A stretch of DNA of 64,000 nucleotides from Aliiglaciecola lipolytica (GTDB taxonomy: Bacteria; Pseudomonadota; Gammaproteobacteria; Enterobacterales; Alteromonadaceae): the NCBI RefSeq assembly GCF_018860635.1, contig NZ_JAHKPT010000004.1:248001-312000 (forward strand). The letters run 5' to 3'. A program made the position numbers and the translations under genes. The stretch's first letter is position 1, and every line of letters starts with the position of its first letter. This document shows positions 18,368 through 27,499 of the stretch, one piece after another. Below the pieces are notes generated by a model. It did no database searches, was not told the DNA's origin, and worked only from the letters and a program-made list of their open reading frames with translations.

Positions 18368-21097
18368 ATGGATTCATCTTCAAAGTATCAATCTACTCTT
18401 TCTGTTGACGGTAAAAATTACCTTTTTTACGACATTAATAAAGCTGGTTCAGCTGAACAACTTCAACGCCTTCCATTAACTGCAAAGTTGCTTCTGGAGA
18501 ATCTACTCCGGCATAGTCATAACGATTTTGTACAAACAGAAGATATTGATGCCTTAATAAAATGGGATAATAACGCCGCCTCATCCACCGAGATTGCCTT
18601 TGTCCCTTCCCGAGTGATTTTACAAGACTTTACCGGTGTTCCAGCTGTTGTAGATTTAGCTGCAATGCGAGATGCTATGAATGATTTAGGAGGGGATCCT
18701 AAAAAAATCAATCCGTTAAAGCCGGTCGACTTGGTGATCGATCACTCAATTATGGTGGATGAGTACGGCAGTAAAGATGCGTTTAAACATAACACTGCAA
18801 TTGAAGTAAAAAGAAACAAAGAGCGCTATCAATTTTTAAAATGGGGACAAAAAGCTTTTAACAATTTCAAAGTTGTGCCGCCAGGAAAAGGCATTGTTCA
18901 CCAAGTCAATCTAGAATATTTGGCTCGTGTCACCTTTGCACAAGATAGTGAAAATCCCGATGATAGTAATAAAGTTCTGTTTCCAGACACTTTAGTTGGC
19001 ACCGATTCACATACCACTATGATAAATGGACTTGGCGTCATGGGCTGGGGCGTAGGCGGCATAGAAGCAGAGGCTGCCATGTTAGGACAGCCAGTGACAA
19101 TGCTAATTCCAGAAGTCGTTGCAATGGAATTGACCGGCAAGCTTGCACCTGGGGTCACCGCAACCGATATGGTCTTGGCGGTTACTCAGCAGTTGCGTGA
19201 GTTTGGGGTGGTAGGGAAGTTTGTAGAGTTTATCGGTGAAGGTATTCAACATTTGACGGTCGCAGACAGAGCAACTATTGCAAATATGTCGCCCGAATAC
19301 GGAGCCACATGCGGTTTGTTTCCAATCGATGAACAAACGGTAACCTATTTAAGGTTAACCGGTCGCAGCGAAGAACAGATAGAGTACATTACGCAATATA
19401 ACAAAGCGCAAAAAATGTGGGGCTCAGATAGCCTAAGTGAAGCCCAATACCATGATAAATTACAATTAGACTTATCCAGCATAGTTCCATCTATTGCTGG
19501 ACCCAAAAGACCCCAAGATAGAATTGCCCTTAATGATGCTGCCAGTAGCTTTAAAAAATGGGTGTCGGATCAATCTGATCTGAAAATAGCGCCAAAGGAT
19601 ACCATCGAAGGCCGCTATGAAAATGAAGGCGGGCAGGGGCAAGAGCCCATTAGTAAAAAGGTCGAATGCCAATACAATGGTGAAAGCTTTGACATCGAAG
19701 ATGGTGCTATCGTCATCGCAGCAATAACAAGCTGCACTAATACCTCGAATCCATCTGTGTTAGTCGCCGCAGGATTATTGGCTAAAAATGCCAATAAATT
19801 GGGCTTGCATGTTCATCCTTGGGTAAAAACCAGCTTTGCCCCAGGTTCACAAGTTGTGACAGAGTATTTAGATAAGGCTGAGTTAACTGAAGAGCTGAAT
19901 CAACTAGGCTTTAACCTTGTGGGATATGGTTGCACAACCTGTATCGGCAATTCAGGTCCTCTTCCGGATCCTATATCGAAAGCGATCAATTCAGGGGATC
20001 TCACAGTCTCTTCGGTTCTTTCAGGCAACCGTAATTTTGAAGGTCGCATTCACCCAGAAGTCAAAACAAACTATCTAGCATCTCCACCTCTTGTTGTTGC
20101 TTATGCGCTTGCAGGTAACATGAATATAGATCTGACCTCAGAACCCCTAGGCACCAGCAAAGATGGAAAACCTATTTACTTAAGAGATATATGGCCGAGT
20201 AATGAGGAAATAGCCGAGATTGTCGAAAAAGTAGTGGATAAAAGCATGTTTACTGAAAAGTATGGCTCTATCTATGACGGTGGAGAGATTTGGAATGACC
20301 TCGAAGCGGTTGATTCCGATATTTATGATTGGCCAGAATCAACCTATGTAAAACGCCCGCCATTTTTTGAAAAAATGAAAGCGACGGCTACCGATATTGA
20401 CCCCATTGAAGGTGCTAAGTGTCTTCTAAAATTAGGTGATAGTGTAACTACTGATCATATTTCACCAGCTGGCACTATTGGATTAGATACTCCAGCAGCA
20501 AAATATCTACAGCGACAAAACGTCAATAAAACGGATTTTAATTCCTATGGTTCACGACGTGGTAATCATGAGGTCATGATGCGAGGCACCTTTGCAAATG
20601 TGCGTTTAAAAAATCAACTTGCACCTGGAACCGAAGGTGGATGGACTCGTTTGCAGCCAGAGTCTGAGGAAATGACCGTATTTGAAGCCGCTGAAGTTTA
20701 TAAAAGTCGTGGAACGCCAACTATCGTTATTGCAGGCAAGGAATATGGAACTGGAAGTTCTAGAGATTGGGCTGCAAAAGGACCTTTAATGCTAGGAATC
20801 AAAGCCGTTATTGCCCAAAGTTATGAGCGGATCCATAGATCAAATTTAATTGGAATGGGCATATTACCATTACAATTTAAATCAGGACAAAGTGCAGAAA
20901 CTTACAAGCTAGATGGCACTGAAACCTACGACATTGATGCTATATCCAGTGATCAGAAGAGTGTCGTGGTCAATGTTCACCGCGCCAATAAACAACCCTT
21001 TAGTTTTGATGCTGACATTCGCATCGATACTCCCAACGAGTTTGAATATTTCAAACATGGCGGAATCCTGCAGTTCGTGATCAGAAAACTGTTGTAA
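18368..21097 (+). CDS. acnA: Aconitate hydratase A
   Basis: 909 residues from the ATG at 18368, chosen because AAAAGGAAG (18355-18363) precedes it at the right distance; an upstream in-frame ATG (18347) would add seven residues. It isomerises citrate to isocitrate via cis-aconitate in the TCA cycle. The [4Fe-4S] ligands are in AITSCTNTSNPSVL (Cys near 455) and GYGCTTCIGNSGPL (Cys near 521 and 524). The swivel-domain motif YGTGSSRDWAAKG is near residue 790. Length and motifs match the AcnA/IRP1 group rather than AcnB. It is monocistronic; no Fur or Fnr-type site was seen upstream. Confidence 0.96.
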   Translation: MDSSSKYQSTLSVDGKNYLFYDINKAGSAEQLQRLPLTAKLLLENLLRHSHNDFVQTEDIDALIKWDNNAASSTEIAFVPSRVILQDFTGVPAVVDLAAMRDAMNDLGGDPKKINPLKPVDLVIDHSIMVDEYGSKDAFKHNTAIEVKRNKERYQFLKWGQKAFNNFKVVPPGKGIVHQVNLEYLARVTFAQDSENPDDSNKVLFPDTLVGTDSHTTMINGLGVMGWGVGGIEAEAAMLGQPVTMLIPEVVAMELTGKLAPGVTATDMVLAVTQQLREFGVVGKFVEFIGEGIQHLTVADRATIANMSPEYGATCGLFPIDEQTVTYLRLTGRSEEQIEYITQYNKAQKMWGSDSLSEAQYHDKLQLDLSSIVPSIAGPKRPQDRIALNDAASSFKKWVSDQSDLKIAPKDTIEGRYENEGGQGQEPISKKVECQYNGESFDIEDGAIVIAAITSCTNTSNPSVLVAAGLLAKNANKLGLHVHPWVKTSFAPGSQVVTEYLDKAELTEELNQLGFNLVGYGCTTCIGNSGPLPDPISKAINSGDLTVSSVLSGNRNFEGRIHPEVKTNYLASPPLVVAYALAGNMNIDLTSEPLGTSKDGKPIYLRDIWPSNEEIAEIVEKVVDKSMFTEKYGSIYDGGEIWNDLEAVDSDIYDWPESTYVKRPPFFEKMKATATDIDPIEGAKCLLKLGDSVTTDHISPAGTIGLDTPAAKYLQRQNVNKTDFNSYGSRRGNHEVMMRGTFANVRLKNQLAPGTEGGWTRLQPESEEMTVFEAAEVYKSRGTPTIVIAGKEYGTGSSRDWAAKGPLMLGIKAVIAQSYERIHRSNLIGMGILPLQFKSGQSAETYKLDGTETYDIDAISSDQKSVVVNVHRANKQPFSFDADIRIDTPNEFEYFKHGGILQFVIRKLL

Positions 21098-21113
21098 AAC
21101 CCAAAAAGAATAG

Positions 21114-21143
21114 GCCAAGCTTCTTAAATTAGGAGCTTGGCTT
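21114..21143 (+). terminator. Stem-loop after acnA
   Basis: GCCAAGCTTC (21114-21123) pairs with GGAGCTTGGC (21132-21141) with one G-U wobble and an 8-nt loop. Only a weak T run follows, so termination efficiency is uncertain. Confidence 0.55.
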
Positions 21144-21362
21144 AAACGATTTTTGCTTCAACAAAGCTAGTAAAACCACTAAGAATATTACTAATTTTAC
21201 TATCTTGTTTATTTTCTGAATTGCCCCCCTAGTCAAACTTTTCTTAAACGTTTAACATTACAAATAAGTAAATGATACGTAAATGCTTTGTAATCGTGCA
21301 TTCGTCACGTCGAAGCAGTAAAAATTTACCTTCTAAGAAGCTACAGCTTAAAAGGACGAACT

Positions 21363-23048
21363 ATGAAGACAAACGAATATGATGCAATAGTCGTGGGCTC
21401 CGGAATTAGTGGTGGTTGGGCGGCCAAAGAACTGTGTGAAAAAGGTTTAAAGGTTTTGATGTTAGAACGAGGTAAAAACGTAGAACACATCAAAGACTAT
21501 AAAAACGCTCACAAAGAAGTATGGGACTTCCCCCATAGAGATTTAGCAACCCAAGACATGAAACAAGACTACCCGGTGCTTAGTCGTGATTATCCATTAA
21601 ATGAGTCAACTTTTGGTATGTGGGCGAATGAGAAAGATGCCCCCTATACCGAAGATAAAAGGTTTGATTGGTTTCGTGGATACCATGTGGGAGGGCGTTC
21701 TTTATTGTGGGGACGTCAAAGTTATCGATTAAATGCAGAAGACTTCGAAGCCAATCAAAAAGAGGGCGTAGCAGTGGATTGGCCGATTCGTTATGAAGAT
21801 CTCTCTGATTGGTATGACTATGTGGAAAGATTTGCAGGAATTAGCGGAAATCGTGACGGTTTAGATGTTTTACCTGACGGGATATATCAACCTGCCATGG
21901 CGTTAAATTGTGTTGAAAAAGAAGTCGCCAAGCGAATTAAAAAAGCTTTTAAAGGAACTCGTCATCTAATTCCCGGTAGAACGGCCAATATGACAGAAGC
22001 GAAACCCAGTGAAGGTAGGACAGCCTGCCAATATCGCAATAAATGTTGGTACGGGTGTCCATTTGGTGCCTATTTTAGTACTCAGTCTTCAACATTGCCG
22101 GCCGCCGTTAAAACCGGCAATTTAACTTTGCGCCCATTTTCCATTGTAAAAGAAATAATCTACGACAAAGATAAAAAACGTGCCACAGGCGTAATGATCA
22201 TAGATGCCCAGACTAATCAAACAATCGAATACAACAGTAAAATCGTGTTTGTTAATGCATCTGCACTAAACTCTGCCTGGTTATTAATGAATTCTGCTAC
22301 AGACATTTGGCAGGGAGGACTTGGCAGCAGTAGTGGTGAATTAGGTCACAATGTTATGGACCATCATTTTCGCGCAGGGGCCTCGGCTGAGGTTGAAGGT
22401 TTCGATGATAAATATTATTACGGACGCCGACCCAGTGGCTTTTATGTTCCTCGCTACCGAAATTGGGGGAGTGATAGCAGAGACTACTTAAGAGGCTTTG
22501 GTTATCAAGGCGGTGCTAGCCGTCAAGGCTGGGGGCGGGATGTTGCGGAAATGGGTATTGGAGCGAATTTAAAAGAACAAATCAGTGAACCTGGAGCTTG
22601 GCGGATCGGTATGACTGCGTTCGGAGAAATGTTACCTGACCATAAAAATCGGATCTATTTAAACCATAAAGTAACAGACAAATGGGGGTTACCGGTTTTA
22701 GCCATGGACGTTGAAATTAAGGAAAATGAGTATCGAATGCGCAAAGACATGCAACAAGATGCAATCGATTTTTTTGATGCTGCAAAGTTAAAGAATATTG
22801 AAGGCTTTGATGCAGGCTATTACCCAGGAATGGGAATTCATGAAATGGGAACTGCGCGTATGGGCAGAGATCCCAAAACCTCGGTGTTAAATGGAAATAA
22901 TCAGGTTTGGGACGCACTAAACGTGTTTGTAACTGATGGAGCATGTATGACTTCTGCATCTTGCGTCAATCCGTCATTAACCTATATGGCATTAACCGCT
23001 AGAGCTGCGGCTTTTGCAGTGGAAGAGCTTAAAAAAGGGAATTTGTAA
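21363..23048 (+). CDS. GMC family FAD-dependent dehydrogenase, large subunit
   Basis: 561 residues. The N-terminal Rossmann motif (YDAIVVGSGISGGWAAKEL) ends in MLERG, typical of GMC oxidoreductases. The conserved DWFRGYHVGGRSLLWGRQSYR, the CxxxCxxGCPFGAYFST segment near residue 225-240, and the C-terminal GIHEMGTARMG and SCVNPSLTYMALTARAA motifs match the membrane-bound/periplasmic sugar dehydrogenase group (gluconate, sorbitol, glucoside 3-dehydrogenase). It has no signal peptide; in this group the partner small subunit carries the Tat signal and takes the folded complex out. The next gene starts at its last base. Likely role: oxidising a glycoside, perhaps at C3, with electrons passed to the respiratory chain. 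Confidence 0.88.
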   Translation: MKTNEYDAIVVGSGISGGWAAKELCEKGLKVLMLERGKNVEHIKDYKNAHKEVWDFPHRDLATQDMKQDYPVLSRDYPLNESTFGMWANEKDAPYTEDKRFDWFRGYHVGGRSLLWGRQSYRLNAEDFEANQKEGVAVDWPIRYEDLSDWYDYVERFAGISGNRDGLDVLPDGIYQPAMALNCVEKEVAKRIKKAFKGTRHLIPGRTANMTEAKPSEGRTACQYRNKCWYGCPFGAYFSTQSSTLPAAVKTGNLTLRPFSIVKEIIYDKDKKRATGVMIIDAQTNQTIEYNSKIVFVNASALNSAWLLMNSATDIWQGGLGSSSGELGHNVMDHHFRAGASAEVEGFDDKYYYGRRPSGFYVPRYRNWGSDSRDYLRGFGYQGGASRQGWGRDVAEMGIGANLKEQISEPGAWRIGMTAFGEMLPDHKNRIYLNHKVTDKWGLPVLAMDVEIKENEYRMRKDMQQDAIDFFDAAKLKNIEGFDAGYYPGMGIHEMGTARMGRDPKTSVLNGNNQVWDALNVFVTDGACMTSASCVNPSLTYMALTARAAAFAVEELKKGNL

Positions 23049-23629
23049 TGCAAAGACGAGAATTACTAAAAATGATTGCTGCAGCCACCGGCACTGCATT
23101 TATTGGTGGTCAATCTCTGGCTTATGACTTACGGCCAAAGGTATCTTTAACTGATACGAGCTTTAATCAAGAAGACGTTATCTTGTTCAACCAATTGGGA
23201 GAAACCATTATTCCGCAAACTGATACTCCTGGCGCGAAGCAAGCCAATGTAGGTCTAACCATAGCCATAATAATTACAGATTGTTATACGGCCGAAGAAC
23301 AACAGATATTTAAAAAAGGGCTTATAGAGATTGAAAAACAAGCTAGTGATGAATTTAATCAAGCCTTCCTTCTTCTTAGTGCAAATCAGCAAACGCAGTT
23401 ACTCACTAAACTCGACACCGAAGCTAAACAATATATTCATCAAAACAAACAACAAATAGCGAATAAATCCGTTCCTATTCACTATTTTACGATGCTCAAA
23501 CAATTAGTTTTGTTTAGTTTTTTTAGCTCTGAATTGGGAGCAACAAAAGTCTTACGCCATGTAGCGATCCCAGGATCTTATAACGGCGATTTGGATTATA
23601 AAAAAGGAGATAGAGCATGGGCCAGATAA
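23048..23629 (+). CDS. Gluconate 2-dehydrogenase subunit 3 family protein (Tat-exported small subunit)
   Basis: 193 residues. The N-terminus MQRRELLKMIAAATGTAFIGG is a twin-arginine signal (RR followed by a moderately hydrophobic stretch). The rest (LFNQLGETIIPQTDTPGAKQANV) carries the gluconate 2-dehydrogenase subunit 3 signature. The start overlaps the stop of the GMC gene and the end overlaps the DUF1080 gene by 13 bases, so the three form one tightly coupled operon. The protein likely chaperones and exports the flavoprotein. No cytochrome c subunit follows, unlike the classical three-subunit dehydrogenases. Confidence 0.88.
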   Translation: MQRRELLKMIAAATGTAFIGGQSLAYDLRPKVSLTDTSFNQEDVILFNQLGETIIPQTDTPGAKQANVGLTIAIIITDCYTAEEQQIFKKGLIEIEKQASDEFNQAFLLLSANQQTQLLTKLDTEAKQYIHQNKQQIANKSVPIHYFTMLKQLVLFSFFSSELGATKVLRHVAIPGSYNGDLDYKKGDRAWAR

Positions 23630-24423
23630 CCCCAAAAACAGAATATTTATTCATTTCCTGTTTTTCAAAAATCCCCCTAATGCTTGCGATAGGCTTTGCT
23701 CTTTCTGGGGGCCAAAGTATTGCTGGTGAAGCGCCTATTGAACCTTGGCAACAAGCTGAAAAAACCGAGGTTTGGAAGCCTGTCCCTAAGGTTATTTCGG
23801 CATCAGAGAATCGTCCACCTTCCGATGCAATTGTATTATTTGACGGGACTGATTTGTCTAGATGGCGATCTTTATCTAATGAAGATGCTAAATGGATAGT
23901 TGAAAATGGCAGCTTGACTGTTAATCCTGGAGCAGGAGACATTAAAACTGTAAAAGAATTTTGCGATATTCAATTGCATTTAGAGTGGAAAACGCCAACA
24001 GAAGTAGCGGGGCTTGAGGGACAACAACGCCACAACAGTGGTGTTTTTTTGCAGCAAAGATATGAAATTCAAATATTAGATTCATACAACAATCAAACTT
24101 ATGTAAATGGACAAGCAGCTAGCGTCTATAAACAAAGTATACCATTGGTTAATGCAATGCGACCTGCAGGTCAATGGCAGGTGTATGACATCATTTATAA
24201 GGCCCCAAAATTTAATGGGGATAGATTAACTTCTCCTGCTTTTATTACGGTTTTACATAACGGAGTTGTTGTACAAAACCACACCGAAATAAAAGGTAAA
24301 ACAGAATGGATTGGAGCACCAAGTTATGAGGCTCATGGCTGCGCACCAATTCAATTACAAGACCACGGAAATAAAGTCAGTTTCAGAAATATTTGGCTTA
24401 GAGAATTAAAAAATACACCTTAA
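23617..24423 (+). CDS. DUF1080 protein, probable 3-keto-glycoside hydrolase/lyase, exported
   Basis: 268 residues with an N-terminal signal peptide (hydrophobic FSKIPLMLAIGFALSGGQSIAG). The body is a single DUF1080 (3-keto-disaccharide hydrolase, concanavalin-like) domain: AIVLFDGTDLSRWRS, WIVENGSLTVNPGAGDIKT, FCDIQLHLEWKTP, HNSGVFLQQRYEIQILDSYNN and HGCAPIQLQDHGNKVSFRNIWLREL. Family members act on glycosides whose sugar has been oxidised to a 3-keto form. Coupling to a GMC dehydrogenase makes a two-step periplasmic pathway likely: oxidise, then cleave. The natural substrate is unknown. Confidence 0.85.
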   Translation: MGQITPKTEYLFISCFSKIPLMLAIGFALSGGQSIAGEAPIEPWQQAEKTEVWKPVPKVISASENRPPSDAIVLFDGTDLSRWRSLSNEDAKWIVENGSLTVNPGAGDIKTVKEFCDIQLHLEWKTPTEVAGLEGQQRHNSGVFLQQRYEIQILDSYNNQTYVNGQAASVYKQSIPLVNAMRPAGQWQVYDIIYKAPKFNGDRLTSPAFITVLHNGVVVQNHTEIKGKTEWIGAPSYEAHGCAPIQLQDHGNKVSFRNIWLRELKNTP

Positions 24424-24904
24424 AAAAAGCCTAATAAATTGTTCAAATATCAGGCTATACAGTGTGTTTTTTAACTAAATTAGACAGTCTTATTTTGATT
24501 TTGATGATAATGTGAAGTTACGCGTGGTTATGCGTAACTCTTGCAGGCCAACAGCAGCATAGATTAAATATTCTTTCCATGGAAATTTCTAACAATTCAA
24601 AGCGAAGTTGCTTCGACCTTAAGGATTATAGGTTTTCGAATTCAAATTGTTCAAAATCGTATTGTTAGTGTGTTTTATGGTGCTGTTTTTAACGAGTAGT
24701 TATAAATAAAAATGGGCCGTTTGTGTCAAGTAGACGTGCTTAAAAAGGGCATTATTTAAATGACTTTGATGCAAATTCGCCTTCAGAAAAACACTTTTTT
24801 GTTCTATTTACTGGCCGTTTTTGAGGATACAATTTAATTGAAATAGACAAGGTCAACTACAAATATAGTTGACCTTTATCTTATTAAAACCGTAAATATT
24901 TACA
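24424..24904. other. Intergenic region between DUF1080 gene and cbpM
   Basis: No gene found. It contains a hairpin with a perfect 8-bp stem AGTTACGC/GCGTAACT (24516-24523 and 24532-24539), a short CGAAG/CTTCG hairpin near 24602-24616, and the terminator at 24849-24876. On the minus strand a stop-bounded, startless frame of about 30 codons (near 24480-24590) reads WKEYLIYAAVGLQELRITT; it could be a gene relic or part of a dispersed repeat. Confidence 0.4.
24849..24876. terminator. Bidirectional stem-loop 3' of cbpM
   Basis: Perfect 11-bp stem AAGGTCAACTA/TAGTTGACCTT with a 6-nt loop, 29 bases beyond the cbpM stop. The plus strand has a modest T-rich flank; on the minus strand the T run is weak. 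Confidence 0.6.
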
Positions 24905-25204
24905 CTAAAGCAAACGCTCTATTCTAGTTTTTAGTTGGTCGTTTTCTCTCTCTAATTGTTCTTTTTGACGCATTAACTCAATGACCATTGCAGTAGCAAC
25001 CCAATCAATCTGAAATTGCTGATTAAGTCGAACGGCTTTTTTTATCCAGTGAGCGCTGTCTAAATCAAAAATCCATTCAGAAATAGTATTTCCTTCAATG
25101 GGTATGGCTATCCCGTATTCTACAACTGCGTAAATCGAGTCTTGGGTAATTTCGTCGTATTCACATAACTCATGAATTGAAAGGTGAAGTGTAATTTCTG
25201 ACAT
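24905..25204 (-). CDS. cbpM: Chaperone modulator CbpM
   Basis: 99 residues from the ATG at 25204, one base past the cbpA stop; a longer frame from 25234 would overlap cbpA and is less likely. It begins MSEITLHLSIHELCEY and ends in a coiled coil (MRQKEQLERENDQLKTRIERLL). CbpM is the specific inhibitor/modulator that binds the J domain of CbpA and blocks its DnaK co-chaperone and DNA-binding activities. Its position directly after cbpA in one operon is diagnostic. Confidence 0.9.
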   Translation of the reverse strand: MSEITLHLSIHELCEYDEITQDSIYAVVEYGIAIPIEGNTISEWIFDLDSAHWIKKAVRLNQQFQIDWVATAMVIELMRQKEQLERENDQLKTRIERLL

Positions 25205-25205
25205 C

Positions 25206-26153
25206 TTAATTGCTCCAATCTGCTCTAGGATCAAAATTAGCGGCTTCAGCTAATTGAGCCCACAATTTTTCTGTTTCAGGAGTTGTTTTGCTTGGAATAT
25301 CTATTTTAATCACGGCAAAAAGATCACCTTGCTGCTGTTTATGCTTAAGCCCTTTACCTTTCACACGTAACTTTTGTCCTGAGCGGCTATTAGCTGGAAT
25401 ATTAAGACTAATTTTCCCGTACAACGTCGGCACCTCGAGTTTAGTACCAAGTGCAGCTTCCCAAGGAGCTAAGGGTAAGGTAAGTAATAGGTTATGGCCC
25501 TGAACATCAAATAAAGGGTGGGGTATTAAACGAATATGTAAATATAAATCGCCATTTAATTTGCTTTCACTTCCTGGTACTCCTTGACCTTTAACTCTAA
25601 TTCGTTCGCCATCAGAGGTCCCTTCAGGAATCTTAACTTCAAGTGACTTCTTCAGCTGTTCGACTCTATTACCGGTTAAATTAGGAACCGTATATTCCAC
25701 TCTTTTCACTATGCCTTTAACAGATTCTTCCAAAAACAGTGGTACTTCTAATTCAACATCTTGGCCCTTAAATAAGTCAGACTCTGTTTGACGTGATTGT
25801 CGATGTTGACGATTTGCACCACCAAAAATTGAATTAAAAAAGTCGGAAAAATCAGCACTTCCAGAACCGGGTGAATGTTCATAGTTTCCACTAGGCTGCC
25901 AATCGGGCGGGACATCAAACCCTTGTCCTCCTTGAGCACCGTAACGTTTTAATTGATCATACTCGGCTCGTTTGTTTTCATTTTTCAATACTTCGTAGGC
26001 TTCAGCCACTTCTCTGAACTTTTCTTCTGCGTTTGGAGCAGCATTCATATCGGGATGAAGTTTGAGTGCAAGTTTACGATAGGCCTTTTTAATCTCTTTT
26101 AAATCAGCGTCATCTTTGACACCTAAAACTTGATAGTAATCTTTAAAATCCAT
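25206..26153 (-). CDS. cbpA: Curved DNA-binding protein / DnaJ-like co-chaperone CbpA
   Basis: 315 residues. N-terminal J domain (about 1-70) with HPD at residues 33-35; glycine-rich linker with [11 protein letters not shown]; then two beta-rich C-terminal domains ([23 protein letters not shown]-type [19 protein letters not shown]). There is no zinc-finger domain, so it is type B (CbpA/DnaJ-B), not DnaJ. It stimulates DnaK and binds curved DNA in stationary phase. It is the first gene of cbpA-cbpM, transcribed divergently from gldA. Confidence 0.95.
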   Translation of the reverse strand: MDFKDYYQVLGVKDDADLKEIKKAYRKLALKLHPDMNAAPNAEEKFREVAEAYEVLKNENKRAEYDQLKRYGAQGGQGFDVPPDWQPSGNYEHSPGSGSADFSDFFNSIFGGANRQHRQSRQTESDLFKGQDVELEVPLFLEESVKGIVKRVEYTVPNLTGNRVEQLKKSLEVKIPEGTSDGERIRVKGQGVPGSESKLNGDLYLHIRLIPHPLFDVQGHNLLLTLPLAPWEAALGTKLEVPTLYGKISLNIPANSRSGQKLRVKGKGLKHKQQQGDLFAVIKIDIPSKTTPETEKLWAQLAEAANFDPRADWSN

Positions 26154-26317
26154 ACATGTTCCTTACCCGATAGTTAGAGCGACATAATGTTTACATCGTT
26201 CGGCGTAATAATTCTTTGACCTCATACATATTTTGTATGTATCAGTCTGATTATAGTTCCTTCATGATCGCGATATAAATGGTATTACTAGTTTGTATCC
26301 CTAAGAAGCAAATGTTG

Positions 26318-26331
26318 TTGATGTAGATCAA
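26318..26331 (+). promoter_or_regulatory. Perfect FNR/Anr-type box upstream of gldA
   Basis: TTGATGTAGATCAA matches the FNR consensus TTGATNNNNATCAA at all ten defined positions. Its centre is about 69 bases before the gldA ATG, and an A/T-rich -10-like stretch (TAAATT) lies where a class II FNR promoter would have it. The divergent cbpA promoter is about 165 bases away and could also be affected. Confidence 0.7.
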
Positions 26332-26393
26332 CATAAAACGTGGCTATTGCTTTAAATTAATATACATCTTCAAACAACAGCGAGGCCTTTCAG

Positions 26394-27488
26394 ATGATTT
26401 CCACTTCGATATTCCCAGGTCGTTATGTTCAAGGTGACCAAGCACTAAGCATTCTGCCTGAAGAAGTAGCAAGACACGGCAAGAGAGCTTTTATCATAGC
26501 TGATAAATTTGTTACTGATAGTAATAATGGAATGTTTAAAGAGGCTTTGGGTCAATTAAATGATTCTAAACTACAGCTTTTTGGTGGTGAATGTTGCGAC
26601 CAAGAAATAACCAAGCTATGTGAACGGTTTTCCGGTGACACCAGTGATGTGATTATTGGTATTGGCGGTGGTAAAACACTTGATACAGCTAAAGTTGTCG
26701 GCTACAAACAAAATTGTCCGATCATCTTAATTCCAACCATTGCCTCTACTGACGCACCATGTAGCGCGTTATCCGTAATATACAATTCCGATGGTTCATT
26801 TAATCGATATGAAGTACTGCCACATAACCCTGAGGTGGTTTTAGTCGACACTAATGTCATAACCCACGCTCCGGTAAGATTTTTAGTGGCAGGCATGGGA
26901 GATGCATTTGCCACTTGGTTTGAAGCTGAAGATTGCAGAGTAAAACGCGGCACAAACATGACCGGCAGAGTAGGGCCATTAAGTGCTTATGCCTTAGCTA
27001 AGTTATGTCATGAAATCTTGATTGAATATGGTCTATATGCAAAACGCGCTTGTGAAAGCAGCATAGTAACGCCCGCACTTGAACATGTGGTTGAGGCCAA
27101 TACGTTATTAAGTGGATTAGGCTTTGAAAGTGGCGGTTTGGCAGCAGCACATGCAATCCACAACGGATTAACGACTATCGCAGCTACTCACAATTATTAT
27201 CATGGTGAAAAAGTCGCAATTGGACTTCAAGCAATGATGTTTCTCACTGATAGGCCCAGTAAAACCATTGATTTAGTATTCGATTTTTGTCAATCAATCG
27301 GTTTACCTATTTGTCTTGAGGATATTGGAATGATTGATCCCACGGAAGATGATCTAATGAAAGTTGCTAAACGAGCATGTGCTGAGGGTGAAACTATCCA
27401 TAATGAGCCTTATGAAGTAACCCATAGAAAAGTCATGCATTGCATTAAAGCCGCAGATGCCGAAGGTAGACGTAGAAAGAAATTATAA
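26394..27488 (+). CDS. gldA: Glycerol dehydrogenase (iron/zinc-containing, NAD-dependent)
   Basis: 364 residues, against 367 for E. coli GldA. It interconverts glycerol and dihydroxyacetone with NAD. The NAD-binding GIGGGKTLDTAK is at 89-100; metal ligands are Asp170 (GMGDAFATWFEA), His253 (AAHAIHNGL) and His270 (YYHGEKVAIG). Start MISTSIFPGRYVQG is typical. The perfect FNR-type box upstream suggests control by oxygen, consistent with fermentative glycerol or DHA use or methylglyoxal/hydroxyacetone handling at low oxygen. It is a single gene, convergent with the Na/Pi transporter. Confidence 0.95.
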   Translation: MISTSIFPGRYVQGDQALSILPEEVARHGKRAFIIADKFVTDSNNGMFKEALGQLNDSKLQLFGGECCDQEITKLCERFSGDTSDVIIGIGGGKTLDTAKVVGYKQNCPIILIPTIASTDAPCSALSVIYNSDGSFNRYEVLPHNPEVVLVDTNVITHAPVRFLVAGMGDAFATWFEAEDCRVKRGTNMTGRVGPLSAYALAKLCHEILIEYGLYAKRACESSIVTPALEHVVEANTLLSGLGFESGGLAAAHAIHNGLTTIAATHNYYHGEKVAIGLQAMMFLTDRPSKTIDLVFDFCQSIGLPICLEDIGMIDPTEDDLMKVAKRACAEGETIHNEPYEVTHRKVMHCIKAADAEGRRRKKL

Positions 27489-27499
27489 ATCTAATGGAG

